Part shown: in pieces, positions 1 through 12,279 of the stretch
Layout: each line of letters begins with the position of its first letter
Numbering within the stretch: the stretch's first letter is position 1
Source: Beta vulgaris subsp. vulgaris
Lineage: Eukaryota; Streptophyta; Magnoliopsida; Caryophyllales; Amaranthaceae
Length of the DNA stretch: 64,000 nt
Assembly: GCF_026745355.1 (NCBI RefSeq)
Contig: NC_079209.1
Coordinates: forward strand, 21,173,571 to 21,237,570
Reading direction: 5' to 3'
Translations under genes and position numbers: made by a program
Notes under the pieces: generated by a model
Told to the model about the DNA's origin: nothing
Database searches by the model: none
The model's input: the letters and a program-made list of their open reading frames with translations, nothing else

Positions 1-303
1 TCACGTGGGTGGTAGTGGCGGATTCAAGTGGTGGCGGTTGGGTGAGCAGTGGAAGAGTTGGGTGGTAGTAGTGATTGTGTTAAGTTGTGGTGGTTGAGTG
101 GTGGTGGTTGGATGGTCAAGGAGATGAATCAAGAAAGGGTAAGTGAAACCTTGGGGGGGGGGGGGGTTAGGGGAATGAGAGTAGAGGACTTTGGGGGTAT
201 GGAGTGGGTAAAGGGAATCATTAAATAGCTGAAACAAACAACAAGGGAATTAAGTAAGTAGATTTCCTTACCCTTTCCAAAATACCTCTAACCAAACGCC
301 CCC
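1..303 (-). mobile_element. PIF/Harbinger (Tourist-like) element, one end
   Basis: The right edge ends in CCAAACGCCCCC followed by TTA, the terminus and 3-bp target type of PIF/Harbinger elements. Read on the minus strand it is clearly related to the element at 9474-10345: same terminal GGGGGCGTTTGGTT, an AAAGGG run, a CCTTGTTGTTT block and a GTTTCACTTACCC block in the same order. The other terminus lies outside the window. Internal sequence is GGT/GGTGG-rich low-complexity DNA; the open frame here is a by-product of that composition. No transposase is visible, so it is non-autonomous. Confidence 0.6.
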
Positions 304-389
304 TTAATCTACGCATTGTTTTTTTTTTTTTGTTAGCATGTCATATCTACTTTTTCCACTTTTTTACCCATGTGGTCCACTTACTAATA

Positions 390-1010
390 TAATATGGGAA
401 TTGTTAAACATCGCCCTATAATTACTTAAAATAGTCCCGAGACTATTTTATTGGACTGTCTTACCATTCTCCTTTTTTCACCACCCCCACCACCACCTCC
501 CACCACCCGCCATCACCTACGTCCTCCTGCCACCTCCATCAACACCAACCTAGTCTTGAAATTTTTTTTGAACCATGGGGGCGAACCCATGGCCCGAATG
601 TCGGGCCTGGACGTGCGGGCCATGGAGTGAATGTCCAGGCGAGACGTTCGCTCCCATGGTTCAAATTTTTTTTCGAGATTTACCTGGCCATGGTTGGCGA
701 TGGTGGTGAGTGAAAGGCGCTAGCAGGAGGTGAGACTTGAGAGAGAGGGCGATGGTCGTGAGAGAAAGGCCGGCGAAGGTGAGAGAAAGGCCGGCGAAGG
801 TGAGAGAAAGGCCAGCGAAGGTGAGAGAAAGGCTGAATCTGAAATTTGAGGTGAGAGAAGGGGATGCTGGTGGGGGGATGGCAGGAGGTGAGGGGTGGTG
901 GTGCTGGATCTGAAATTTGTGATGAAAAGGTTACAAATGTAATTTTAATTGTTTTTGGGGCGATTTTAAGTAATTGTGGGGAGAGGATTAGAAGTTCAGA
1001 TATATATTCC
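390..1010. mobile_element. Non-autonomous element with imperfect terminal inverted repeats
   Basis: A segment near 410-432 containing AATTACTTAAAAT recurs inverted near 962-990. Flanking bases also pair imperfectly out to about 390 and 1010. Inside lie a strong palindrome (557-674) and a run of GGTGAGAGAAAGGCCGGCGA-type tandem units (about 760-835). I could not find a clear target duplication, so superfamily and exact ends are open. Confidence 0.4.
557..674. repeat. Large imperfect palindrome
   Basis: The left arm 557-586 (T-rich run, then GAACCATGGGGGCGAAC) is mirrored inverted by 646-674 (GTTCGCTCCCATGGTTC, then T-rich run), separated by about 60 bases that also contain partly pairing GC-rich words. 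It could form a long hairpin and sits inside the TIR element at 390-1010. Confidence 0.6.
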
Positions 1011-1019
1011 AACTTGTAA

Positions 1020-1101
1020 TTTCTCTCTCCACCTTTTTAGTTCCTCCTTGGTTCTCCCCCAAAGTGAAGTGAGTAAATAAAAAAGAAACAGAGGGAGTAC
1101 T
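1020..1101. mobile_element. Stowaway-like MITE end (partial)
   Basis: GAAACAGAGGGAG followed by TA is the conserved inner-to-outer terminus of Stowaway MITEs. The opposite end is degenerate (a TTCCTCCTTGGTTC-like word near 1043) or missing, so this is at best a shrunken copy. Confidence 0.3.
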
Positions 1102-1609
1102 TAGTATTTTGGTGGAGTTGATGCTGAATCCATCATTGCTCTTCTATTGAGCAATGAGGTCTGACCTAACAAGATGTTTACGTATGACCAGAATCTTCAT
1201 TTTTTTTTTTCTAATACCGATATCGGGTCTTCAACACTCCAACATGGGGTTTGGATATTTGGGCACTTCAACTTTGGCCAAATTTATGGAAAACTTTCAT
1301 AAAAGAGATAAGCTAGACATTTTTACACTTACCTGTGGCCAACATGAGTATCATAGTCTAAGTAAGATAACTAATAATCATTGTTCCTCCTTGATGACCT
1401 TCTCCGGCAATCATGGTGATTGGGACACTGAATATTAAAAAGCATGCTGATTAATAAGTCAAATTACTCAAATCTGTTTTATGGAATTTCTTTTTTCCTT
1501 GATTTCTTCTCTTATTTATATTTCCATCTTCTAGCATCGAGTTTTGGGTCGGTGTTGTGAGACGCGCAAGCATTGCCTGAAATACTGATTCTCTTCTTGC
1601 TGTGTGCAG

Positions 1610-1690
1610 AATCTAGTAAACGGCTACGTCTTCAAAGGGAAGCCAATGATCATTCAGTTTGGTAGAAATCCAGCAGCTAGCAAAACATGA
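1610..1690 (+). CDS. SNRNP65: U11/U12 snRNP 65-kDa protein, last coding exon
   Basis: Starting just after a TGTGTGCAG acceptor, the frame reads NLVNGYVFKGKPMIIQFGR, then NPAASKT and a TGA stop at 1688-1690. This is the end of an RNA recognition motif: helix 2 end, the NGY turn, the KGKPMIIQFGR strand, and a short basic tail. The best match I know is the C-terminal RRM of the plant U11/U12-65K protein (RNPC3 in animals), which binds U12 snRNA in the minor spliceosome. The preceding exon is not recognisable in 1-1600, so the rest of the gene lies outside or was displaced by the repeats upstream. It runs convergently towards the RimM-type gene. The family call rests on only 26 residues; another RRM protein is possible. 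Confidence 0.6.
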   Translation, partial: NLVNGYVFKGKPMIIQFGRNPAASKT

Positions 1691-2372
1691 TGAACATATA
1701 GTTGCTCAGAATTGGAAAGCTCTCTATACATTTGGCTTGTTGCCAATTTCCCGACATAGCACACTTGGAACCATAGCTCATATACTGGATATGCGACTGA
1801 TACTCAATCAAGTCTTGTCTTCGATAAATTGTTAGAGAAGAATTTCTGGTAGACTTGTTGGAAGGCTGAAAGTACGCAGGAATACACCATATGTTTACTT
1901 CAAGGGGTCATCAGTGAGATTTTGTTGACTCTCCCCTGTGCATGTAATCCGGATATTCCGAGAGTTCTTGCCTGGAATACTAGAGCATCATCGATTTTGT
2001 TGTGCAGGCAAAAGCATGTAAAATGTACAGTTTTAGTTTAAAAATGACATAGGCAACCAAAGGTGATATGAATGTCTTGATTATATTTGGCCATGTAAAA
2101 TGTCTTGATATGTGTCCTCTGGTGAAAGCAATGATACAACGCTTTTTATGAGGTCTAGCTTGATGTTGTCCTCTGGTTTTAGTTACAATAGTAAATCGCA
2201 ATCTGTTGTTTGTAAGTGCAACTTTTAGTGTTATGAATACCATATACCAAAGTAAAAGAAGATTCAGACAGAAGAAGATAAAGATGCAACTCTTTTTTTC
2301 AACTTGGAAATAAACATAGACTATTTACAACTACTGTAAATTTTACGTCGTCCAACAAAGACACTTAACAAA
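1691..2372. other. Convergent intergenic region / 3' UTRs
   Basis: About 680 bases between two convergent stop codons (TGA 1690 on plus, TAG 2375-2373 on minus). Both 3' UTRs and terminators must lie here. No repeat or further coding segment was recognised. Confidence 0.5.
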
Positions 2373-5300
2373 CTACTTAGTAACATCCACAAGGCAAGTC
2401 TTGTCCAATGCACACGCTTTCAGTAAACTCTGAAGCGAACAGAAGAACTCATAAGAATTGGGTGTGGGAGGTATAATATCTACCCACTCCTTGTTAATTA
2501 ACTCAACATGTGAATATGACTTTAAGACAGCGATTAAGGGGAATTTTTCCATCTGTTTCACCAACTTCTGCATAGATCTCATAGGCAACATGATGTGGAG
2601 GTTATCCTGGAACTCCATGTTGTTTTCGAAAGTCAAAAATCCAACATCTGTTTCTTGTGAATCTACAAAGCCGAGAAAGAAAGGGTTTCCACAAACAGAT
2701 TTCTGGTTGATGCTGCACACCTATAGAAAACCGAACAGGAATCAGGAAATATGGGTACAACAGCAAACTTCTCTAATGATGAATGACGAAGTTACAGAAA
2801 AACACAAGGAAGATTGGCTACCAAAGGTAGTCCCTACAAGTTGTCATTAAACCAATTCCAAGTGAACTCTGGAAATCAGAAGGCTTCTGTTATCAAAATG
2901 ATGGTTGAATCCTTATAAACAAAGAGAGATTATGGGAAAAAGGTGTAATGAGAAACGGAAAGCAGTAAGGTTTTCTTGTATATTCCACAACAGATAGGGG
3001 ATCTACAAAATTCAGAAGGTGCATGTATTACATAACCCAGTTTGAATAAAAAACAGGCTTTAGCAACATTGAGATTTGAGACTTAAAGGGTAAGCTTGGA
3101 TAGATAATTGGCCCAAGGGAGAGAGGTACTATTAGTGCTGCACTATGATTTAGTTAGAAGTTAGCCTGAAGAGAGTTAGTGAGGAAGGAAATGCTATAAA
3201 TACAGCAGATCAGGAAGAGCCAATTTATGAGGTTCTTTTAGTTTTTTGGGAGAGTTTCAAGCCTCTTGAATTAGGGGTGTTAGCGAGTCGAACCGAGACT
3301 GAGCCTTAGGTTGCTCGGCTTGGCTCGTAACACTTTTACTCGAACTCAAGCCCAGTCTTGAGTTTTTTCGAGCTTAAATTTTCTAGTTCAATTTACCTTA
3401 AAACTCAACTTGCGTTAAAAAATTATATTACATATATTCTATAAACAGGTTTAGACTACTTACTTGGAGCTTTTGACAAGTATTATGAACCAATTTAAGT
3501 ATAAATTTTCATTTAATTACTATAATGTAGAAAATAACATAGCTAAAATATATTTCAAGCCTGCTCACGAGCTCTTCGAATCGAACTATGCTACGCTCGG
3601 CTCTAGAAAATTTCGAGCCGAACTCGAATAGTTTGCAAGCGCGTTAGACTCATTAACACCCCTATCTTGAATGCTAAAATTTATCTTTTATTTTCTAGGA
3701 TACCAAGTTATCAATCAAATATCAGTTTTATTTCTCAATCTTATCTTTAATCTGCCATAAGCAATGTCAGTTCATTAAAAAGGGGTTACCTCAATATATT
3801 CCACCCCTGATTCTATTAGCTCTTCCAAGATACTATTGGATGAAAGTGCACTTATTGTCCCGCCAAATCCGATAGGTGATTGGTGTATTTCCCAAGGTGA
3901 CTTCATTAATACTTTGTTCTTCTTGGGTTCTACTGCTGAACTGCTAACAACAGGAAGTTTCTCCTCTTCTAAGAATTTCACCTGATTTGCATGTTGGGAG
4001 TTTGAGACATTAGAAACAAACAAGATCATTAAGTAACAGCATAAATATGTTTGAAAATGCACAAACTGCTTTCCGAAGTTGAGAGCTCTCCACAGAGTTC
4101 AGCATTGGATGTTCAATTAAGTAAAAGACCATTCACGAATCACGAAGTCTTCTGTTAACTATTCGTGAAGTATATCCCAATTCTTTTTTGTTTCTTCTTG
4201 TATGTTCCATAAAAGAATCAGATACTTCTATTTTTTTTTTTTTTTTTTTTTGAGAAGAAGATACTTCTGTATTATTAACAGTAACATGAAAGAAAGTAGA
4301 AGTAATTTCAACGAGCGAGCATTTCCATCTCAATAACTTAAGGCTAATTAATAGCCCAGATTTTTTTTTAAAAAGAAAGAATCCAGAAGTCGAAAAAAAC
4401 AACCTTTTCCGGACTGAAACCGAAGTAGTCACGACTAATGAATAACTTTTCAAGAAGTTGAAGTTCCTCAACTGGTGAAATCAAGATAATTGATACAGAC
4501 TCACGCTGTTCTGCCTGCAATGAACAATTGAAAGTTTTCAGATAGGCTACTTATACCAAGGGACCTCCACAATATAATACACCTTCATTCAGCTATCACA
4601 TCAAGAATAGTGATAGTAATTTCTAGGATGTCAAGTCGGGAAATATAGCAATTGGAAACATACGCTTAGTTTGTTAGAAGTACGACTGAATTAGTTAATT
4701 TCAATTTTGTCAAGGTACTGATTACAGAAATCATTAAAACATTGTGGGGACTTAACCTCCAGTCGTTCTGATCAAAAGTTCCAATATAGCTCAACTTCTC
4801 AAGAAAGATATATAAGAGATTAAATGCTGATAGATAACACCAAATGATTGCATTCTTTATTTGAGCTTCCACGGTTGCACCTACTTTAGAGAGGACTTTC
4901 GGCTTAAAGATGCCTTAAATGGAAAGCTGACGCCTGGTGGTGTTCCATAAGACATCATAAACCAAAACCCCCTGAAGCAATATTATGCTCTTCTTCACTA
5001 TGTCTAATCAGCTAAAATGGATCTTTCATTGTCACCCTATTAAATTGAGGCCAAGGTCAAGTTTCATTATGTCTAATCAGCTAAAACCCCCAATTCTTTA
5101 TCCAGTTTCGAAGCACATTTTCATCCTCTAGACACTTTTACATTGAGGTTCACAAAATCACAACTGCTAACTAGCTCAAAGATTTCTTTGCATTTGGCCC
5201 CTCGGTCATGTAACCCTAGCTTTTCTCTAGTCTAAAGACTAAAAGTATGTCTTTATTTGATTGGTACAAAGTACAAACACATTAGTGAACTTTTTCAGCT

Positions 5301-6437
5301 TGACTCAATTAAAATGATAGAGACCTTGCTTTGCCAACATTCCAAAATTTAAAGTTGAAGCATATCCATGCTGCATTTATGCGTATGTACCAACAGGTGG
5401 AGCAAAAAAAAAAACCACTTATTTTGCTGAGCTCTTTTCATGTAAAAAAAGCACGTACTTTCTTTGTTACTAACCCTTGAATTGTGATGTACTCTGCCAA
5501 GTTGATAGGGCCATCTGCGCATTGAAGGGTAAGGGGGCAGAACTATGGTCCTGGCTTATGTATTTGCTGCCTATTATATTCTATCTGGGCTGAGAAAATC
5601 AAAGAAGATTTCAGATCTTTACTACTGTTATTATCAGAGTCTCAGAGACTTCATTCAGCTCCTACACCTTGTTGATGGGGCCATGCTAAGATTCGAAGTG
5701 CTTCGGTATTTTCATACAAGCTTAGTTTCCTTTGTTCCCTTCTGAAACTCCAGATCTAGTGAATAGGTATCAGGTAGGGGGGAAATGTAAAGGGATGTAG
5801 TATAAGATGATCTAGAAAGTCACAAGGAGCAAAAAAAAAAAAAGCATCGTCAATGCAAATCTAGGATGATGATACTTGCGAACCGTGATGTACGATTGGC
5901 ATTTTGGAAGCAGCAGTTTTACGTTGCACAAGGTAGCTTAGTCATTGCATTGGTTTAATTCGACATATGAGCTTATCATGGAACAAAAATCCAGCCGCAA
6001 GGATTTAAGAGATACACAAATAAAACACATAACAATAGCATATGCTAGATGCACAAAGAATCAAGCAAGATATATAAGAAACACCACGAGGCTCATGAAA
6101 TATTACCATTTAAACAAAACGAGGATAATTGTACAAAAAAAAAGGCACCTGTATGAATGATTGCTTGTCTGAAAGCAAACTCTCCAGGTGGACAATAGTT
6201 GGATCACCATTGAAAAAGTCTACAGTTTCAGATTCCAAGTACTTCTCAGAATTTCTGCTGTCCAAGACTAAGACAATAGCAAATTTTCCTTCAGATATAA
6301 GATGAGCTCCCCTTTTCCCATGCTCAGAATATGCATCATTTTTCTCTTTGCTTACATTCGTGAGGCACTCCTCTGATATTTTAACAGAAGTGCCACATTT
6401 CCATGTGGTAACATCTGGCATGTCCTCAATATTACAC
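2373..6437 (-). other. Exons 7-10 of the fusion gene: UAP-like domain without glycine loop
   Basis: Residues 364-676 follow the order of UDP-GlcNAc pyrophosphorylases: a GKFAIVLVLDSR strand where active enzymes have LLAGGQGTRLG; ISPVEELQLLEKLFISRDYF, matching the (T/S)SP...T..FF..H.YFG region; SPIGFGGTISALSSNSILEE, matching PDGNGGLY..L; and GVEYIEVCSINQ with NPFFLGF, matching the Y.HVY.VDN and P.F.G strands. The glycine-rich nucleotide loop is missing and the PDGNGG turn is altered to PIGFGG, so catalysis is unlikely. A binding or structural role in the plastid ribosome pathway is an inference. Confidence 0.7.
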
Positions 6438-7564
6438 CTATACATATTATCAAAATAATCACATAGATTTAATAGAAAAGCTTCCTAGGACAATACAGAT
6501 TAAAAGTGAAATATTAGGTGAGGCATTAATACTACAATTAGATTCGCTAATTTATCTGTTACAAAATCTCATATAAGACCACCTTAGCATTATTAATGGT
6601 AAGACAATGGTAACTTGTTGTCTTAAAGAGGTCATGTATGGTAGAACCGTAGAAGTGAGCCCTTTAAGGTATAAGGTGATCCATTATCAAAAATTGACTC
6701 TTTTAACTTATCAAGTGGCCCCTTTAACCTACAAAGTGAACCTTTTAACCTACAAAGTGACCCTTTTAACTTATGAGTGACCCCTTTAACTTACAAAGTA
6801 ACCCTTTTAACAAGTGGCCCCTTTAACTTATTAAGTGGCCCCTTTAACTAACAAAGTGACCCTTTTAACTTATTAAGTGACCTTTTAACTTATTAAGTGA
6901 CTCCTTTAACTTACAAACTGACCCTTTTAACTTATTAAGTGACTCCTTTAACTTACAAAATGGCCCTTTTAAAAGCACAAGTAATGTGGTCTTACTCTTA
7001 CTATAATTTTATAGTAAGACGACTTAAACAAGATTTTACTAAATAACCTGTAAATTGTGGCAAGCAGAGCAACACATTTAACCAAGCTTGAATATAAACC
7101 TTGCATATATCTACACTACGGCTCACAACAACAACAACAACAACAACAGAAATGACTACCAGATATGGTTCTAGAGGAAGGTAGAATCCTAACTTCCTGA
7201 GCAATCAAATTATATACTCTTATAGACTAGAAGAGGAGATATCTGCAGCACAAGGTCCACTGCAAAGGACAAAATGCATAAACTAACATGCCAGCATTCC
7301 CACAAAGCCAAATCACTTCATTTTGCAAAGTTCACAAAAGCTTACAGGATTTGGAGGTGACTTGTTCATCAAGGAACATGCTAAATCATGTATGTCTTGT
7401 TAACTCATTGCATCCAACCCGAAGTCTAGTATGGTATTATCATTTACCCCTCAATTTCTGTGTCCCACACAAACTCCATTTGTTTTACTACGTCAGAAGC
7501 ATGTGTATACCCTTCTCTCTCTCTCTCTCTATCTCACATACACAAACTCCATTTTTTGTGAATG

Positions 7565-7598
<34 letters not shown>

Positions 7599-10475
7599 CC
7601 CCTCCCTCCCTCCCCCTCTCTCCTACCCTCTCCCTCCCCCTCTCTCTCTCTCTCCCTCTCCCTATCCCTCACACTAGTCATTACCCTCTTTTCCCTCACC
7701 CTCGCTGCACTCTCCATCTCTCTCCCCCTCTCTCTTTTACACACACTAGTCATTACCCTCTTTTCCCTTGCCCTCGCTGCAAATCTCCCATCCCCAGTTT
7801 ATAAAATAGTGCTGCAACCAGTTGTCTCTCTCTCCCTCTCATGCAGTCTTCTCTCTAACCTCAAAAGCAAGATGGATTAGATTGAACAACTTCAATGGTA
7901 AGGCAATCCAATCTGGTACTTTATAGATATCCTGCACTAAAGGCTGCATGTCAAACACAGGCAAATGTTGAAGCTAACATTTTGAGAGTAACCACAACAA
8001 ATAAAAGAAAACAACAATAATATTAGAGATTCAATCCTTTAGGATCGGGTCGGTTACACGGACCAAGATTTATCTCCATGACTTGCTCCAATGAGATATG
8101 ATTCCGGAAACCCAATTGCTTTAAGCCTTGTTTTACCCCTTCTATCCAGGTCAATATATATTCTCCCTTGACTTCATTGAATATCTTCACTTTTTCAACA
8201 CTCCATTCTACGAATCACTGCCTCCTATGTTGGAGCTGGACATGGCAAACCACCGCAGTTGGTTCTCTCCAATTGATCATTTGAACCACCCAAATTCCAA
8301 ACTTAATCTTTGCATAATATCTTGATCTATCTCTTTTCTTCTGGATAATGGACCCCAAATACATTAAACACTCCCTAATAGGTACTTCTCCCAATAAGTT
8401 TCACAATATAATGATACCATGCCAGATATACACTTCAAAAATACAAGTTTCACTTCGACTCAAGCCTCCATCCTCGAGTATCCGACTCTTATTGACAAAG
8501 TTCTAACTCATCATAGACACCTACCTAGAGTCATCCACTAAAGCAATATCATCGGTGCACAACATACACCATGGCATCTGATTAGAGGATATGACTTGGA
8601 GAAGATCCTTTATTGTAACCCAATCGTAATGAGGTATTTCTATGACAGTTGTGCACATGTTCGACCTTTGTTCTCGCATCCTTGTATATATCCTCAATTA
8701 GGTAGATGACCCAATACATTTGAAAGTTTTTGGTCCCTTGTCATAAACCCTTACAACTCTGATAAAATTCATTTGCAAATTCTTTTTCTTTACAATAAAT
8801 CCAAACTACCTCCTTGACAGCTTCACTCAATTCGTTAATCAATATTCAATTACCCTTCTCCATAATTTCGTATCAATGGCCAAAACTTTACAAGTTAAAT
8901 TTACTTCAAAAACGATAGTGACCATACACAATTTTAAATATATATAAAACTAAAATGTTCATGAAATACAAAAGAAATTTATTACCTTTATCTTTTTATT
9001 TTTTATTTTTGATAAGGAAAGATAATTGGTCCGAAGACCAACCCCTGCTAGGCTATTAGCCTGCAAGGCAGACCATCTCATAGGCTGGGTACAAGGCTAA
9101 ACAGCCCGTAAGACAACATATTGGCCTGCAATTTGAGATGTCTACTGAGCTACCACCTCTCCCTCAAATATATTACCTTTATGGCTTATATATATATCTT
9201 ATCATACTTTGAATTCCTCCATTTAAACAGGTTTGTCCACCATTGGACACAAACCTTGTATAAGCATTGTCAAATGGGCATTAGTTGTGACACCTCAAAT
9301 GGGGTAAAAGCTACAGAATTTCCAAATTTATATATAAAAGAAAAATGTTTACCACTTTATCTATAACTAATATGATAATAATGGTTGAGAAAAGCTTGTC
9401 AGTATATATTAACGCCAGCCATTAGCTGACGTCAAAACAAATAACATCTAAAACTGAAACTATATACATATAAGGGGAGTTTTGGTTATAGGTTTTAAGG
9501 AAAGGGTTAGGAAATCAAGTGAGTTGATTCCTTGTTGTTTATTTTATCAATTCAATGATTTCCTTTATCCTACCCTTACCCTCAAACTCCTTTAAATCCA
9601 TTCCCCACCCTAACCCAACGTTTCACTTACCCTTTTCTTGAAACACCATTGACCACTTCCTTGAAACACCAGCGCCACCACCCTAGCCTAACCGCTAACC
9701 CAACCAACCACCGTCACCCCCTCCACCATGACAACCAGTACCACACCAACGCATCCGCCAACACCCGACCCAAGCACCGTCACTCCCTCCACCATGACTC
9801 CCAGCACCACCCGAATCACACCCGCCAGATTTCCACCACCCCTTGAAACCCATACCACCAACCACGAAAACCAACACACCAAGTAGATTGGAGTTCGACA
9901 AAAACACCAAATAAACCACCCACCTCCACCAAAAAAACCACCCACGACACTAGATCTACAAGAGATAGTGAGGAGAGAGATAGAGATAAAAACAATCGCC
10001 AGAGAACAAAGAGAAGAAGAGTGGCAGCGGCAGCTTAGACGGATATGCGGCACGCGCCAACCGGTTCAAGACGACAATGGTGAAGGTAGAGGGGATGGGA
10101 GCAATGGAGGAAGATGGGAGGGGGACGACGACGGCACAAGAGGGGAAGGGGGGCAGTGGCAAGGTGGTGTGAAGACAGAGTGTGGTGGTGATGATTGAGG
10201 GGAAATTTGTGGTGGCAAAATGTTAGGGTTTCCCTTTGACATTTTGAAGTAAACAACCTACTAAATCTAAGGATTTGACTTTCCATTCACCTTCTTTCCC
10301 TTTCTTAAACTCTTTCCCTTTCCCCTTGGTCAACCAAACGCCCCCTAAGAATATAACCACCCAACCTTCATCTAGGCACCTACAATTGAAAGTAACTTTT
10401 CGAAAATGACGTACAAATGCTTTCTACCATCATAATAGAATAAGAAAGGTTGAATCCTCACCTAAAAGTGTCTTG

Positions 10476-10516
<41 letters not shown>

Positions 10517-12202
10517 AATGTTAACATGAGAACACTTCTTATACGAGAAGATGAGAACAGTGGAATTATAATCATTTTAGTAGAATATAATCCTTTTCTG
10601 ACATATTACATGATATTCTTTTTCATGAAAATGAATTTCTTTTGAAAGATTGACCCTCCAAAGGAAAAATGGTTAAATTTTAGCCAAAATGGATTACATA
10701 TGGGTTAAAATGGATTGCATATTGGTTAAAATGGATTACAACAAAGTGTTCTAAACTTCTAATGTTCTTATATAAAGATTGTTCTCATGAGAACTAAGGA
10801 TGGGAATGAACCCATAACATGACCTAAACCCGGTTGGACCCGGCCCATTTTTGAAGGTCTGGGACTATAATTTTGAGACCCATCAATCAAGGTCGAATTT
10901 GGGTCTGGGCGTTAGGACCCAAATCAACCCCGTCCTGCCCCAAAGACACCCAAACAACAAGGTGACTTGAGTCATGATCAGCAGTGGATAAAGGAAGAAG
11001 TTGAGGATTTGAGTCACTTGACTAAATGGCTGGTTGAAACACTGAAAAATTCAAATGTTAGGATGAAAAGTTTTTATATTTTTTATTACTCTCTCCGTAT
11101 ATATCTATCTATCTATCTAACTATCTAACTATCTATCACATGAGAATGCTCTTTACCTGAGAAATGAGAATGAATCTCAACCACACGATCGGATTAGAGT
11201 TACAACACTTGTTCATTAGAGTTATACCTCCCTAAAAAATTTTGAGCCAATAATAATTTTTTTTCTTTTCAAATATTCTTTTTTTGGAGTTACATACCTA
11301 CATCACTATTTCATAAAAGTTGTAGCGCGTAAAATTCATTCTCATTTCTCATGAAAGTACTAAGTATGCATTCTCATATGATATTCTTGATTTTTTTGGA
11401 GGTTTTATTCTTGATTTTTGGTATCCTGAATTTTTATTATGAGAGTTGAGGGAGAAAAAGATGATTGAAGAAGAAGGTGGGGATATCAAGACTTAAAAGT
11501 TACTGTAATACTATTAGTTAAAGTTACCCTTATAATACTCAAAGTTATCCTTATAATACTCAAAGTTACCCTAGAAAGATGAAAATTAATTATGACATGA
11601 TAAAAATATCATGAACGTAATAAAAGTTACTCTTATAATATATAAAGTTGCCATTGAAATATATAAAGTTATCCTTAATATAATGAAATTATCCTAAAAC
11701 ACGCAAAAGTTACCCTAAAGAATATAAAGTTATCCTAAAAGTGGTAAAAGTTACCCTTGTTTTCAGTTTTCAGACTAAGAGCTGTTTTCAGCGGATCCTA
11801 CCCCTATATATATATATATATATGTAACACTTGTTCATTAGAGTTATACTTCCTCCGTTTCTTTTACTTGCAACGGTTTGACTTTTACACTATTCACCAA
11901 CTCTACTTAGTTTTATATTTGGTGATTTATAGTTAAGGAAAAACATATTCATGTGGGATCTTGTTAGATTCGTCTGAATGTATATTTTCCGAATATATAC
12001 TTTTTATAATTTTTATTTATCAGTAATTAAACTTATTGATGGTTGAAATTATGCATTAGCAAGCGCAAAAAGTCAAACTGTTGCAAGTAAAAAGAAACAG
12101 AAGAAGTATATGCTTCCTTCGTTACATAATAAGTGAAACACTTCTCTCTTTTTTGTGAAAGCTTTTTTAGAGAAATGTTTCACTTATTATAGAACGGAGG
12201 AA

Positions 12203-12279
<77 letters not shown>

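Noticed and set aside
1154..1438. 94-residue plus-strand ORF upstream of the U11/U12-65K exon
   Set aside because: No RRM features and no splice logic linking it to the exon at 1610; not counted as an exon.
2458..2850. 130-residue plus-strand ORF
   Set aside because: It lies opposite exon 10 of the RimM-type gene, whose minus-strand frame has family support.
6655..6975. CRISPR-like spaced repeats
   Set aside because: Units are degenerate, contiguous and lack spacers; it is a minisatellite in a plant intron.
7431..7880. Overlapping ORFs of up to 149 residues in CT-rich DNA on both strands
   Set aside because: Translations are Ser/Leu/Pro or Arg/Glu repeats dictated by the CT microsatellite; the region is inside intron 6.
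9649..10286. Five overlapping ORFs in the PIF-type element
   Set aside because: CACCA- and GAGA-rich composition, overlapping on both strands, no transposase motif.
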